Assembly: GCA_002383285.1 (NCBI GenBank)
Contig: DFXU01000073.1
Coordinates: 17,375-42,137, forward strand
Source: Caryophanales bacterium UBA4100
Lineage (GTDB): Bacteria; Bacillota; Bacilli; Paenibacillales; UBA4045
DNA length: 24,763 nucleotides
Direction of reading: 5' to 3'
In this document: piece by piece, positions 1 through 8,841 of the stretch
Layout: each line of letters starts with the position of its first letter
Position numbering within the stretch: position 1 is the first letter of the stretch
The notes under the pieces: model-generated
Database searches by the model: none
Told to the model about the DNA's origin: nothing
What the model saw: the letters and a program-made list of their open reading frames with translations, nothing else
Translations under genes and position numbers: made by a program

Positions 1-25
1 TGAGAAAAAGAATTTTTTTACTCAT
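1..25 (-). CDS. Start of an unidentified gene running off the left edge
   Basis: On the minus strand a ribosome binding site (GGGAG, complement of 34-39) is followed about 8 nt later by an ATG at 25. It opens a frame reading MSKKILFL to the window edge. The Lys-Lys followed by hydrophobic residues would suit a signal peptide. YesMN-type two-component genes are often followed by an ABC sugar-transporter binding protein, so an exported binding protein is a reasonable guess. Only eight codons are visible, so the product cannot be named. Confidence 0.4.
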
Positions 26-130
26 TTCATCATCTCCCTTTGATTGAGTTATTTTTGTTTACAGATTTAATTCTAGTGGGAGTTGGCACCGATTATATAG
101 ATCATTGTTAAGTTTCGTACTAACACTATA

Positions 131-1711
131 TTAATGTACTCTGCTTTCTCTGTATTCCGATGGTGTTATATTAAACTCTCTACGGAATAATTTATTAAAG
201 TAGCTAAAGTTGTCATAACCAACCATTAAAGCAACTTCCGAAATCTTGTAATTTTCTTTAATTAGTAGCTCCTTAGATTTGTATAATCGCACCTGTTGAA
301 TATATTGATGCACGGTCGTATTGAATTTTTTCTTGAAGCTGGTTGCTAGGTACTCTTTACTGATATAGAACTTTTTGGATAGCTCTGCTAGAGAGAGCTG
401 TTCTGAATACTGAAGCTTTATGTATTGCTTAATAATTTCAATACGATCCTGATTCAACTGACTTTTCTGAATGCTGCTTGTACCCAAACTATCTTTAATA
501 AATCGAAGAATATATTCGGTAGCCTCATTAATGCTTAGTTGGATTTTCATACCGAACAGAAAAGGGTCAATGTCATCGTCATTTAGGACCGTGATATTGA
601 GAATACTAACAAGTGATGATTTCAGCATATATATGAAATGGACTGTTAGAAATTGTTGATTGCCCCACTGGAACAAATGCTCCTTAATAAGGGATAGCCC
701 CTGATCGTACAGACCATGTCTAATAAAAAAATGAAACTCTTTCGTAAATTTATTGATTTCTATTAGCATTTTATCTGATAGAGGTATCACAAGCTCGTCA
801 GTCACTGTTATAACACGATACTTATTAAACAAGGACATGTTAAGGTGGATGATGTTGTTTTCATTTTTTTGAATCGAATCTGATAATTCATCTCTTTTCA
901 CCTTGAAATTGTTTTTTATGACTATCATATTCATTTTCAGATTCTCTTTTAGTGCGTTCAGGATTTCCGCTAGTTGGGAATCATCCAACGTATAGGGGGG
1001 AACAAGGACCCAATAAACCAGATGACTTTTCTTGGTAGAGGTACCTACGATATGTGGAATCCCATTATTTTCTAGTATTTCTTCGATATATTTGACGACT
1101 ATATAAGAAACCAATTCCTCATCGGATTGGAATCTTTGGATCAATTCACTATAGTAATTTCGTAAAGTAAAGAGACAGAGGGACCATTCCTCATAGGCCA
1201 AATAATGCGGTATGTCGATCTGTTCTTGCATGATTAAGCTTTTACCTAAATAAATTTTTTGCTTTATTGCTTGTTGGCGACGCTGTGAGCTTTCGTTTTC
1301 TTTATACATAAAGGCTTTTTCCATCTGACTTATTGTATCGCGATGCTGAATACGATCTGTCACCTTTTCTATGACTTTCTTTATATCTAACATATCGAAT
1401 GGCTTCAGAACATAATCAAGAACATTATGTGAGATCGCTTTTTTTACATAGCTGAAATCATCATATCCACTAATGATAACAATCTGGCAATCCTGCTTCT
1501 TCATACGGAGGAGCATTTCGAAGCCATCCATTCCGGGCATGACAACATCTAATAACAGCAGATCAGGCTTTAATTGCTCTACTAATTCCATTCCCTTTAT
1601 TGCGCTTTCTGCTTCTCCAACAATTTCAATACCCACATCCAATTTATGCAAAAGTGTCTTCAATGCTTTGCGTACTTTCGGTTCATCATCAATAATGAAT
1701 ACTCTTATCAT
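131..1711 (-). CDS. AraC-family two-component response regulator (YesN-like)
   Basis: Cytoplasmic transcription regulator of 526 residues, the partner of the kinase encoded just upstream. Residues 1-120 form a receiver domain: acidic pair D8-D9, phosphoacceptor D55 in LLLLDVVMPGMDG, the switch Ser in IISGYDD and the conserved Lys in VLKPFD. A poorly conserved middle region of about 300 residues follows, as is usual in YesN-type proteins. The last 100 residues are a double helix-turn-helix AraC domain (SLAELSKKFYISKEYL, then ISEVALMVGYDNFSYFNKLF). The ATG at 1711 lies inside the kinase 3' end (23-bp overlap), with GGAGG about 10 nt upstream, implying translational coupling. This family usually controls carbohydrate uptake or degradation genes. 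The target here is unknown and may lie off the left edge. Confidence 0.93.
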   Translation of the reverse strand: MIRVFIIDDEPKVRKALKTLLHKLDVGIEIVGEAESAIKGMELVEQLKPDLLLLDVVMPGMDGFEMLLRMKKQDCQIVIISGYDDFSYVKKAISHNVLDYVLKPFDMLDIKKVIEKVTDRIQHRDTISQMEKAFMYKENESSQRRQQAIKQKIYLGKSLIMQEQIDIPHYLAYEEWSLCLFTLRNYYSELIQRFQSDEELVSYIVVKYIEEILENNGIPHIVGTSTKKSHLVYWVLVPPYTLDDSQLAEILNALKENLKMNMIVIKNNFKVKRDELSDSIQKNENNIIHLNMSLFNKYRVITVTDELVIPLSDKMLIEINKFTKEFHFFIRHGLYDQGLSLIKEHLFQWGNQQFLTVHFIYMLKSSLVSILNITVLNDDDIDPFLFGMKIQLSINEATEYILRFIKDSLGTSSIQKSQLNQDRIEIIKQYIKLQYSEQLSLAELSKKFYISKEYLATSFKKKFNTTVHQYIQQVRLYKSKELLIKENYKISEVALMVGYDNFSYFNKLFRREFNITPSEYRESRVH

Positions 1712-3377
1712 CTAGTGGAACCCTCCATTTAATGGTTACTGTTGTTCCATTCCCAGTTTGACTTTCCACATGAATGCCATCAGATCCACTAAACGAGTAA
1801 AGGATTCTTTGCTGAACATTATTTAATCCTATGTGTTCTTCTACCTTGTGTTTATTATGAATCATACTCTCAATAGCCTTAAGATTCTCAGGTAATATTC
1901 CTTCTCCCGAGTCTTTCACGACCACTGATATTTGATCAGTTTCTATGTTGGCAGTGATCCATAGTTCACCTCTTCCTTTTTTGGAGATACCATGAATGAC
2001 AGCGTTCTCTACAATGGGTTGTAAAGATAGTTTGACGCATGGAATAGATAACAACGTGTCCTGAATATCAATCTCATAATGTAAATTGCTTTCGAAACGG
2101 AATTTTTGAATTTCCAGATAATTGCGAATGTGTTCGATTTCCCGTCCTAACGGAACAATATCCGTATCAGACTCAGTCGTATACCGAAACATACTAGACA
2201 GAGACTTGATCATTTTGCAGATCGATTCCGAACCGATATCCAATGCTTCTGAGTAAAGGGAGGTCAGGGTATTGTATAGAAAATGTGGATTGATTTGTGC
2301 CTGTAATGCTTTCATCCGGCTGTAGGATTCCTGTAATTTTAATTCATACTGACTTTGGATCAGATGATCCAATGTCTGGACCATGGAATAGAATTGTTTT
2401 GCCAGCAGTCCAATTTCATCCTTTCGGAACCTCACCTTGTCCTGCTCATCTAATTTAAAATTTCCGGTTCCTACTTTTTTCATTGATCGAACCAATCGGA
2501 CGATGGGTTCTGAAAATTGTTTTGAATAATAAAACCACAGCAACACACCTATAATTAGAATTACGAGCCCGCCAAAGTAAAATGTAAATTGTATAGAGTC
2601 CCAAGCAACCTTTCTGAGTAGTGATTGAGGAATATATTTCTCGATCGTCCAGCCGAATGCATTTATTTCGCTTTTGACTACAATCATTTCATTCTTATTG
2701 ATCTCCAAATCTTTGGTTGCGTACAGAATGTTACCTTGAGAATCCAACACCTGGATATAATCATCGATATTTTCTTCTCCCAAACTATTCACAAAGAATT
2801 GTTGATTCAAATCAATGGCGAGGACACCCACATACTTATTACGAATCACATCAGTTATTGCTCTTCCGATAAACAAATGTGAATTTGGAGCTAAATTAGA
2901 GGAGTAAATAGTCGAAGCACCTCTTCCTTGCTTAATCAATTCTAACCAAGTATCACTCTCATCTTGCAATGAGGTGGTGACTTGAAGCGATAGATTCTTA
3001 AAGTCAACCTTATGTAAGGATTTATTATATTCTAGATAAAAATAAACATTGCTATTTCCTCCAAGAGATAATGAAAGTACTCTCAAGAGATTTTCCATGT
3101 TGCTGTATTCTACTATGGACTCATTATCCTTACCTGAAAAGTTCGTAGCATAGTCATATAAATCCTTTGTTACATAAATGCTCATTAATTTGTTATCTAA
3201 ATCCTTCAAAGAAACTTGAATGCTCTTGTTTAACTGATTCATAAGTTGATGTTGTGAAATCAGTAATTCTTCTTTAAATTGATTCTGAATCTCTTTGTAG
3301 GTTAAAAAGAACATTCCCAGTAAAGGGATGGCCATGATTAATAATAGAGATAGTAGAAATTTATACTTTATTTTCAT
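1689..3377 (-). CDS. Membrane sensor histidine kinase (YesM-like)
   Basis: Sensor kinase of 562 residues, paired with the downstream regulator. One membrane helix lies near residues 6-28. An extracytoplasmic dCache-like sensor region follows, then a second membrane helix near 262-284 (GGLVILIIGVLLWFYY) and a HAMP segment. The His_kinase domain carries phosphoacceptor H365 in the family motif QAQINPHFLYN. The C-terminal ATPase domain has the N box (QPIVENAVIHG) and the G1 motif (VKDSGEGI). The start is placed at ATG 3377, MKIKYKF, because GGAGGA (complement of 3388-3393) sits 10 nt upstream. An in-frame TTG six codons earlier overlaps that site and is unlikely. This family (HPK8/LytS-like) commonly senses oligosaccharides through binding proteins. 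The ligand is not deducible. Confidence 0.93.
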   Translation of the reverse strand: MKIKYKFLLSLLLIMAIPLLGMFFLTYKEIQNQFKEELLISQHQLMNQLNKSIQVSLKDLDNKLMSIYVTKDLYDYATNFSGKDNESIVEYSNMENLLRVLSLSLGGNSNVYFYLEYNKSLHKVDFKNLSLQVTTSLQDESDTWLELIKQGRGASTIYSSNLAPNSHLFIGRAITDVIRNKYVGVLAIDLNQQFFVNSLGEENIDDYIQVLDSQGNILYATKDLEINKNEMIVVKSEINAFGWTIEKYIPQSLLRKVAWDSIQFTFYFGGLVILIIGVLLWFYYSKQFSEPIVRLVRSMKKVGTGNFKLDEQDKVRFRKDEIGLLAKQFYSMVQTLDHLIQSQYELKLQESYSRMKALQAQINPHFLYNTLTSLYSEALDIGSESICKMIKSLSSMFRYTTESDTDIVPLGREIEHIRNYLEIQKFRFESNLHYEIDIQDTLLSIPCVKLSLQPIVENAVIHGISKKGRGELWITANIETDQISVVVKDSGEGILPENLKAIESMIHNKHKVEEHIGLNNVQQRILYSFSGSDGIHVESQTGNGTTVTIKWRVPLDDKSIHY

Positions 3378-3459
3378 AGGGGAGATCTCCTCCAAATTTT
3401 TGACTACATTAAGCCAATCATATTCGACAACAGAAGAGGTATCCCCTTTATAGAGGTAG

Positions 3460-3493
3460 AGACCTCTCAGAATATCCGAGAGGCCTTTATATT
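3460..3493. terminator. Hairpin between dehydrogenase and kinase genes
   Basis: Inverted repeat with arms at 3460-3470 and 3476-3486 (AGACCTCTCAG / CCGAGAGGCCT) around a 5-nt loop, with one or two G-T pairs. A short T-rich tail (TTATATT) follows on the plus strand only. It lies just beyond the stop of the minus-strand dehydrogenase gene, so it could end that transcript. The lack of a U-run in that direction weakens the call. Confidence 0.4.
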
Positions 3494-3522
3494 AGGAAAA
3501 CTAATCAAGAATTCCAACTAAG

Positions 3523-4401
3523 CTATTGTAGAATTTTATAAAGCGCTTGAGTTCCTTTATCACCTAAACCCTGCTCAGCAAGCTGTCCATACAAGGAGCG
3601 AGCTAGAGTTAGTCCTGGCAGCTTCACACCCATCTCCTCAGCTGAATCTAGTGCGATCTGCATATCCTTAATAAAGTGCTTTACATAGAAGCCAGGCTCG
3701 AAATTACCAGCAATAATACGTGGAGCTAGATTACTCAGTGACCAGCTTCCTGCAGCACCGGATTCGATGCTCTTCAGCACTATTTCGGGGTCGAGTCCTG
3801 CTTGGTTCGCATATACGATCGCTTCGCATACACCGATCATATTGGTGGCAATTGCAATCTGGTTACACATCTTCGTGTGCTGACCCGCGCCTGCCTTACC
3901 TTGTAGAACGATGTTCTTGCCCATCAGGTTAAGGATTGGTGTAAGCGCATCGAAGGTTTCTTGGTCACCGCCCACCATGATGGATAACCGTGCTTCGCGA
4001 GCACCGATATCCCCACCGGATACGGGAGCATCGAGTGAATACATGCCACGTTTAACGGCTGCTTGATGAATCCGCTGTGCTAATGATGGACTAGAGGTCG
4101 TCATATCGATGAGATAGGCGCCTGACATGCCCTTGGCTATCAGACCATCCTCACCTAGATACAGCTCCTCCACATCGGATGGATAACCTACCATTGTTAT
4201 GATGACCTGGCATACAGCAGCAAGCTCACTCGGTGTATCATGCCATACAGCACCCTGAGTGATCAGATCCTCAGCTTTTGCTTTAGTCCTCGTATAGATA
4301 TGAACCTCATATCCCGCTGCCTTCAGATGGCCAGCCATACTCTTCCCCATAACTCCTGTACCGATAAATCCAACCTTCGTGGCTTTTGGCGATAATGTCA
4401 T
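3523..4401 (-). CDS. NAD(P)-dependent beta-hydroxyacid dehydrogenase, probable tartronate semialdehyde reductase
   Basis: Cytoplasmic oxidoreductase of 292 residues, the normal size for the GarR/GlxR/MmsB family. The N-terminal Rossmann fold has the dinucleotide motif GFIGTGVMG (residues 11-19). The substrate motif DAPVSGGDIGA lies near residue 122. Catalytic K177 lies in GAGQHTKMCNQ, followed by the all-helical C-terminal domain. Family members reduce tartronate semialdehyde to D-glycerate or oxidise 3-hydroxyisobutyrate. A glycerate kinase and a CdaR-type regulator in the same window favour the first role, but sequence alone does not settle it. The start at ATG 4401 is chosen for GGAGG (complement of 4410-4414) 8 nt upstream. 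It is separated from the upstream glycosidase-like genes by a palindrome array, so it may have its own promoter. Confidence 0.85.
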   Translation of the reverse strand: MTLSPKATKVGFIGTGVMGKSMAGHLKAAGYEVHIYTRTKAKAEDLITQGAVWHDTPSELAAVCQVIITMVGYPSDVEELYLGEDGLIAKGMSGAYLIDMTTSSPSLAQRIHQAAVKRGMYSLDAPVSGGDIGAREARLSIMVGGDQETFDALTPILNLMGKNIVLQGKAGAGQHTKMCNQIAIATNMIGVCEAIVYANQAGLDPEIVLKSIESGAAGSWSLSNLAPRIIAGNFEPGFYVKHFIKDMQIALDSAEEMGVKLPGLTLARSLYGQLAEQGLGDKGTQALYKILQ

Positions 4402-4455
4402 TGTTGTTTCCTCCAATTTTTATATTTGAAATTAGTAATTCCGAATATGACCATG

Positions 4456-4640
4456 AACCGGATATTTTTCCGTTAATTCTTGTGGCAGCGTTATTTTCAA
4501 TGCATGTACGGAAGCTTTTTCCGGTAAACACTCAATACTGCTCGATACTGACTGCAATTGACGTTTGTAAAGGAAAATTGTTCCGTAAAATCTCCTTTAC
4601 TAATTTGATTTACCATACTAATGGAAAGTACTTCCGTTAA
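4456..4640. repeat. Palindrome array A (GGAA-N5-TTCC type), four sites
   Basis: Non-coding stretch between two minus-strand genes holding four short imperfect palindromes of the form (A)CGGAA-N5-TTCCGTTA. Cores are at 4460-4471, 4510-4522, 4572-4584 and 4623-4635. Their centres are about 50.5, 62 and 51 bp apart. The same spacing recurs in arrays B (16222-16399) and C (23963-24088). The rest of 4402-4733 shows no gene. It forms the 5' region of the dehydrogenase gene and the 3' region of the glycosidase-like gene. Confidence 0.75.
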
Positions 4641-4733
4641 CTATTCCGTTTCTTTATCTTCCTTAACCCATCAAACATTTCACCACAAAACTCCAAATTA
4701 GAGCTGAGTATATTTCTTAATATTGCTATTCAC

Positions 4734-6755
4734 TTACCTCAGCTTTATACATATACACTCCCATACCTGTAACACGGAAACCGTGAAGCTTATGGAGTCT
4801 TCCGATCCGTTGATTGTGAGCTCTTTGTTGCTGATGAGCTGATTGACCTCGATGACGTCCGATTCCGGAAGTCTCAAGGTGACCTCAATATTGTGAAGCG
4901 GTAATGTTGTGCTCAGGGGTCTTCGTCCCGCCCCATTCACGAGGTGAACGAGTATTTCCTGCGCCTTACGGAATATGGTGACCTGCAGCCCAGAATAAGG
5001 AGTGACGCGGATGAATGGCTCACCGTCAAGCGCAAGATGGATACCATTGGCTAGTAGCTGATAGTGCTCCCCTAACCGATATTCATTAATGAGCTGACTG
5101 AGTCTGAATGGATAATACAGTACCTTGCCTTGACCGTATGGATGCAACAGAGCTAGAGGTAGATCAGTTCGGTCAACGAGCATCGAGGCTCGCTCTGGAG
5201 GTGCGCCTACACTATCCATAGGTGAGAATGGAGGCACTAGTGTAGCCAGTACTTGTGTATCACTCCCAGCAGGCTCACAATACACAACTTGACCTCGGTG
5301 AGGGATCAGCTCAGTCTCTTCCAACCCCACTTGCAATGGATTATCATTACCCTCGAATCGCAGGTATGACGCTTCTAGGTGCTCGCTTGTATCATAATCA
5401 GAGGTTATCCCGAGCAGTGGGAGTAAATCGAATTGCTCTAACGGTAATTTCCCCTCCATGATGAGGCTTCCGCCCCGTTCGACATATTCAGTAAGCTGCT
5501 CAACCAATTCCTGAGTAAGTGGGAAATTCTCAGGTACAACAACTACTCTGTATGTAGCTAGCTTCTCGATTGTAGCTTGTTCAATGAGCAGCATATCGAA
5601 TGGAATTTGATTATTAATAAGTCCATCGGCCCAGCCTTCAGCTGATTTGGCAGCATTCCATAACAAAGCTAACTGGGAATATGGGAGAGCGCCATCCATA
5701 TAAGACTCTGTCTTCACTATACCGTGGTTAACATCAGATACGATTCGTAAAATCCGCTTATCGGTGATCGTATCGGGAACACCCGTAATGGAGTGCCAGA
5801 TGCTTCCCCCGTTAGCTGGGATTTGTGCCAGCCAGAATTGGAATTCTGCAGGAGGCAGACCCGTATGACGCCAATCCATGCCAGGGCAGGAATGGACGAT
5901 ACCGAATGGTGCAGGTCGTTCGGGAAGCGATCTTCCAAGCTTCATACCGAGCGCTGGCCTCCAGAATTCTGGAATAGAGCCATGGCCTAAGGAGAGGATA
6001 TCCTGCGATTCGGTACAGAGCATGTCAGCCGTCTTCTCCCGGTCAAATAAGTTGTCGTGATACAAATTGTAGTAGAGGATCATAGGTACTTCGGGCTTCT
6101 TACCTTTAATAAAGCGATACATGAGATCCATATTGTCACGCATACAGATGGATCTCCAATCTGGCTCGTATTGATCAGGTGCAGCAGGCAGCTCCTTCCC
6201 GTAAGTGAGCTTGTATTTCTGTCGGCAGGTTTCACATTCGCATAAAGCATATTGAGGGTTATTGAAGAAGATGCCATCAATATCATAACGGTCTAGAACC
6301 TCAGCCAGTACAGGAATCGCTACAGCTTCATTCCGATATGCACTATTCGCACACGTCGACATGAGAAGAGACCATTCTCCCGGGCGCTTCATGCCGATGA
6401 TTTCTGGCTGACGATCAGCTTTACGAACGAACCACTGCGGCTTCTGCTGATAAACGCGGTCCTCAGCTTTACTGAAGTCGAATCGAGCGACAAAACGGAT
6501 ATTCCTGCGATGACAAGCCTCGATAACCTCTTGAAGCAGATCAAACTCTGTCGGTAAACATTCATTCACATGATGATGAGGCACTTGTGATGCATACCAC
6601 GCATAAATTCCGCCAACATTAAACACCATCGTATTAGCGCCCATCTCTTCCATCTGTGCAGCTAATCGTTCGGGATCGATCTGTGCGGTGTCCTTGATTT
6701 GTAGATTAGGCTGAATCACTCGCAGCGGCTTATGCCACCATAGCTTCGTAGTCAT
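4734..6755 (-). CDS. Glycosidase-like protein with GHL6-type barrel and beta-galactosidase trimerisation-like domain
   Basis: Protein of 673 residues with no signal peptide, so probably cytoplasmic. Residues 1 to about 340 look like a TIM barrel of the hypothetical glycosyl hydrolase 6 (GHL6) type, with strands such as NTMVFNVGGIYAWY, RFVARFDFSKA and DGIFFNNPQ. A C-x-C-x2-C cluster near residue 170 (CECETC) is typical of this and GH42-like groups. Residues of about 360-590 resemble the Rossmann-like trimerisation domain of GH42 enzymes (YRVVVVPENFPLTQE, GGSLIMEGKLP). A small beta domain ends the protein. The start at ATG 6755 has GGGGGA 7-8 nt upstream. It lies 64 bp after a same-length paralogue and is probably co-transcribed with it. 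Substrate and catalytic residues are unknown. Confidence 0.7.
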   Translation of the reverse strand: MTTKLWWHKPLRVIQPNLQIKDTAQIDPERLAAQMEEMGANTMVFNVGGIYAWYASQVPHHHVNECLPTEFDLLQEVIEACHRRNIRFVARFDFSKAEDRVYQQKPQWFVRKADRQPEIIGMKRPGEWSLLMSTCANSAYRNEAVAIPVLAEVLDRYDIDGIFFNNPQYALCECETCRQKYKLTYGKELPAAPDQYEPDWRSICMRDNMDLMYRFIKGKKPEVPMILYYNLYHDNLFDREKTADMLCTESQDILSLGHGSIPEFWRPALGMKLGRSLPERPAPFGIVHSCPGMDWRHTGLPPAEFQFWLAQIPANGGSIWHSITGVPDTITDKRILRIVSDVNHGIVKTESYMDGALPYSQLALLWNAAKSAEGWADGLINNQIPFDMLLIEQATIEKLATYRVVVVPENFPLTQELVEQLTEYVERGGSLIMEGKLPLEQFDLLPLLGITSDYDTSEHLEASYLRFEGNDNPLQVGLEETELIPHRGQVVYCEPAGSDTQVLATLVPPFSPMDSVGAPPERASMLVDRTDLPLALLHPYGQGKVLYYPFRLSQLINEYRLGEHYQLLANGIHLALDGEPFIRVTPYSGLQVTIFRKAQEILVHLVNGAGRRPLSTTLPLHNIEVTLRLPESDVIEVNQLISNKELTINGSEDSISFTVSVLQVWECICIKLR

Positions 6756-6819
6756 TGTCCATCCCCCTTGTTTTTTTAAACCAATCGTTGCACTTCTAGG
6801 GCAGAAACTCTACTCAAAT

Positions 6820-8841
6820 TCAGGAATGCAGCACAATTGATTCATATTGCTCGAGCATCTCAAGTGTGAGACTCACATCGCCGCTCTCATCGATGCGCAG
6901 ATCGACCGATTTACCAGAATGGAGCAGCTTAGCTTCTATAGGCTTCTTCAGTCCGTGCATCAGCACATGAATGTCGCGAATAGGGAGCGGCTTGTGATAA
7001 GAAACGCCATTAAATCCAGACAAATTAATGAACTGCAGCATGGTCGAGCCATCGGGAAGCTGATCCAGGAACAGCTCAACGGATGGAGGCGCATTCGTCT
7101 CTAGGTGTAGAGGAATTATTTCACTCAGCACATCTGTTAACACAAATTTATGATCCTCAAAACCATGCTTATAGTAGAGTTCACCGATACTCCATGGATA
7201 ATAGAGTGCTTTACCACCGCCGTCCTCATAATCTAATATACCGACACCTGCATAAAGTGTCGGCTGATGGCCGAATGCTCTCTCTGGGGGACCGAAGGTT
7301 GACGGCGCGATGAACGGCAGATGAGTCTGAAAGCTGCCCTTGCTCGACTGGTCATAGGACATATAGCCGAATTTGCCGCTAACAACAAGCCAGTCACGCT
7401 CAGGGAAGCTAGGGAATAGATGGCGATCATCAATCTGTACATAAGCAGCATCCGTTAGCTCAAGAATACCTTCATACTTCACACCGAACAGGCGCTTCAG
7501 CTCATCAGCGTTACCATACAAGGCTCGCCCCGTCGCAATCAGATGCACGCCAGCCTCACGTAACTGTGCTAACAAATCAATCTGCGATGGTTCCATCGTC
7601 AACGGGCCAGGAATGATAATGGCTTGAACTCCGCGTAATGTATCGGAATTGATGCCGTTGCTGTCTTCATCGAATGCATCCTGCTCCACAACCGTGAACA
7701 CCACATGCTGCTCCTTGAGCATCTTGAACACTCCCAGATACTCGCGCGATGCTGATCGGTTAAAGCCATTAGGCTTGATTAGAACAACATCCGACATCGG
7801 GCGAAGATTCCCATAGTATTGCTCATTGTCCCGATGGAATCGGAAAACCTCTTGAACACTCTCGAAATTACCCCGATCTGTGTAATCAGCAAACTGGCCA
7901 ATGATGCAGAAATCGAGACCCGATCCAGCAGCGATATTCTCATAGAGACGAATTTGCGATTCATACTTAGATACGCCGGTAAACCGGTACTGCAGATCGA
8001 TTGCATTGATCGAACAGTTGCTGACGAGCTTATCATTCCAGCTATTCTCAACAGACATCACATTCTCTGATGCTGAATATGGCCACACCGGATGTGACCG
8101 AGATAACGCAGTGTTGGATTCCTTACGTATAATGTCCACCTTATGGTGATGATAGGTGCTAATGGCGACGTCCGGATTCTTAGCTTTAACGAAGGCGTGA
8201 ATAACGTCCAGCATATCACGTGTTGTTATCTCTTGAAACTGCTTGTAGCTTGCATAATTAGGATCTGAATCATTCGCCTGCTCAGGCAGCTCCAAGCTGA
8301 ACATATCCTTAAACCGTTTGCTGCAGTTATCGCAGTAACAGAGTCCGTACTCCCGTCCGCTGTAATCCTGCGTCTTATACCCGAACATATTGAAGAATAC
8401 GCCATCCACAGGGTACTTGGATAATACTTCATCAATCATGATCAAGGAGTACTCCTGTTGATAGTAGCTATTCAAGCATGTATGCATGATTCCGTGATAA
8501 TTGACCGCTTCCCCAGCTTTCGTGCGGTAGAACCATTCTGGACGCTTAGCGTAGATCGACTCATGCGCCTTACTGAAATCGAATCGAGCAATAAATCGCA
8601 TGCCGGCTTCATGCACCTTACTGACCGTCTCAGCAAGCAGATCCTTCTCTAGTGAAGAGCTAATATACTGATACTCGAGCGTAGATGGATAGAAGGCAAC
8701 AATCCCACCCGCGTTCATCATTAATACATTGGCATTGAATTCCTGCAAGTCCCGAATCAGTAGATCAACATCCAGATTGGCATCTGTTTCACGTAGATTG
8801 TTTTGGATTAAGCGCAATTGATTATTTTGCCACCAAGTCAT
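6820..8841 (-). CDS. Second GHL6-type glycosidase-like protein, paralogue of the next gene
   Basis: Also 673 residues and with the same layout as its downstream neighbour. The N-terminal barrel has matching signatures (NVLMMNAGGIVAFY, RFIARFDFSKAHES, DGVFFNMFGY). The cysteine cluster CYCDNC lies near residue 167. A GH42-trimerisation-like domain follows (VQAIIIPGPLTMEPSQIDLL, GVHLIATGRALYG), then a C-terminal beta domain. The two proteins are clearly homologous but far from identical, indicating an old duplication with divergence, probably of substrate. The ATG at 8841 lies inside the 3' end of the cdaR-like gene (20-bp overlap), so translation is likely coupled to the regulator. No secretion signal is seen, so an imported oligosaccharide is the likely substrate. 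The exact activity is unknown. Confidence 0.7.
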   Translation of the reverse strand: MTWWQNNQLRLIQNNLRETDANLDVDLLIRDLQEFNANVLMMNAGGIVAFYPSTLEYQYISSSLEKDLLAETVSKVHEAGMRFIARFDFSKAHESIYAKRPEWFYRTKAGEAVNYHGIMHTCLNSYYQQEYSLIMIDEVLSKYPVDGVFFNMFGYKTQDYSGREYGLCYCDNCSKRFKDMFSLELPEQANDSDPNYASYKQFQEITTRDMLDVIHAFVKAKNPDVAISTYHHHKVDIIRKESNTALSRSHPVWPYSASENVMSVENSWNDKLVSNCSINAIDLQYRFTGVSKYESQIRLYENIAAGSGLDFCIIGQFADYTDRGNFESVQEVFRFHRDNEQYYGNLRPMSDVVLIKPNGFNRSASREYLGVFKMLKEQHVVFTVVEQDAFDEDSNGINSDTLRGVQAIIIPGPLTMEPSQIDLLAQLREAGVHLIATGRALYGNADELKRLFGVKYEGILELTDAAYVQIDDRHLFPSFPERDWLVVSGKFGYMSYDQSSKGSFQTHLPFIAPSTFGPPERAFGHQPTLYAGVGILDYEDGGGKALYYPWSIGELYYKHGFEDHKFVLTDVLSEIIPLHLETNAPPSVELFLDQLPDGSTMLQFINLSGFNGVSYHKPLPIRDIHVLMHGLKKPIEAKLLHSGKSVDLRIDESGDVSLTLEMLEQYESIVLHS

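Noticed and set aside
3530..3550. AAGCGCTT as a catabolite-repression (cre) site
   Set aside because: It lies inside the 3' end of the dehydrogenase coding sequence and its flanks fit the cre consensus poorly.
4386..4640. Plus-strand 84-codon frame between the dehydrogenase and glycosidase-like genes
   Set aside because: It reads through palindrome array A, has no ribosome binding site of note and resembles no protein.
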